Below the pieces are notes generated by a model. The model had not been told where the DNA came from. It did no database searches and saw nothing but the letters and a program-made list of their open reading frames with translations. Of a DNA stretch of 64,000 nt, positions 63,620 to 64,000 are shown piece by piece. Numbering within the stretch: position 1 is the first letter of the stretch; the number at the start of each line of letters is the position of its first letter. The stretch is taken from contig BTPG01000001.1 in NCBI GenBank assembly GCA_036245525.1, positions 220,431,820 to 220,495,819 of the forward strand. Reading direction: 5' to 3'. Both the position numbers and the translations under genes were made by a program. The DNA comes from Semisulcospira habei (Eukaryota > Mollusca > Gastropoda > Semisulcospiridae).

Positions 63620-63625
63620 CACACC
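63537..63625. repeat. (CA)n microsatellite
   Basis: AC run of about 88 bases with one GC interruption near 63613. Confidence 0.97.
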
Positions 63626-63796
63626 GTATGCCTTAGTACTGAACTATTGTGGTCTAAGCATAAAGACAATAAACACGATTTCACAGTAACACAAATTACA
63701 TAGGACATATCGTAATATAAAACTGAACACGTCACTAGCATCATAGACACAGCAGTGTAGTTAGCCCTATTTCCAGGCCCGCATGATACATAGGTG

Positions 63797-63862
63797 TTCA
63801 GGTCTGTGACTTAGGACCTTGCGCCTTTAGAAATAAGGTAATAAATCTCAGACCAGCACACA
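63797..63862. mobile_element. HP-A hairpin, degenerate
   Basis: GTTCAGGTCTGTGACTTAGG and ACCTTGCGCC face AATAAGGTAATAAATCTCAG and ACCAGCACA. Confidence 0.5.
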
Positions 63863-64000
63863 AATGTCATCAACAATTGTGTGGGTCGAGGCCTGGGGAG
63901 AGAGACCCTGGTAAACAATTTCTCAGGCTAACTAAACATTGGCCCAAAGAATTTTTTTTGCGGTGAAAATAAATGCTTACGCTTTAGATCCGTCACAATA

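Overview
This is eukaryotic repeat-rich DNA with no host protein-coding gene that I can defend. The likely source is an invertebrate, and a mollusc (perhaps a marine gastropod) is my best guess. The guess rests on SINE tails of the form GACGTTAA plus a 4-bp tandem tail, on RTE, L2/CR1 and Rex1-like LINEs, on long GA, GT and TA microsatellites, and on very abundant short inverted-repeat elements. Species assignment is inference. Nearly every short open frame is a chance frame in a hairpin, a microsatellite or the opposite strand of a LINE.

Layout. 1-1.6 kb: reverse transcriptase ORF of an L2/CR1-group LINE, 5' truncated and running off the left edge. 1.6-12 kb: one non-hairpin dispersed repeat (J) followed by many hairpin elements, a GA microsatellite and a tRNA-derived SINE piece. 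12-19.7 kb: a Rex1/CR1-like LINE split in its endonuclease by a 4.5-kb insertion. That insertion is a cassette of 375-bp units in tandem and inverted order, itself split by a full-length 3.3-kb RTE-type LINE. Two sets of target-site duplications make the insertion order readable. 20-29 kb: hairpin elements, a solo copy of a 540-bp repeat (S) and a 47-bp minisatellite. 29.3-32.5 kb: a second Rex1-like LINE, minus strand, plus an identical 123-bp fragment of it. 33-47 kb: the densest hairpin region, with G-rich and C-rich tracts, GA and GT microsatellites and a second J copy. 47.7-49.5 kb: three S units. 51-55.7 kb: 3' fragments of three LINE families. 56-64 kb: more hairpins and one weak candidate terminal exon at 60.1 kb.

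Main theme. The window holds well over 60 short inverted-repeat elements. I group them as HP-A, TTAA-B (subtypes B1, B2, B3), TTAA-C, HP-D, HP-E, TTAA-F, TTAA-G, HP-H, HP-I, HP-K and single hairpins. Families B, C, F and G start with CCC or a close variant, end in the complement, and at least 17 copies lie directly between two TTAA tetranucleotides. Established knowledge: exact TTAA target duplication with termini beginning CCY is the signature of the piggyBac superfamily, so I infer non-autonomous piggyBac-type MITEs. No piggyBac transposase is present. The feature that most deserves follow-up is that the two arms of a copy change together from copy to copy: arm sequence differs between copies but complementarity within each copy is kept.
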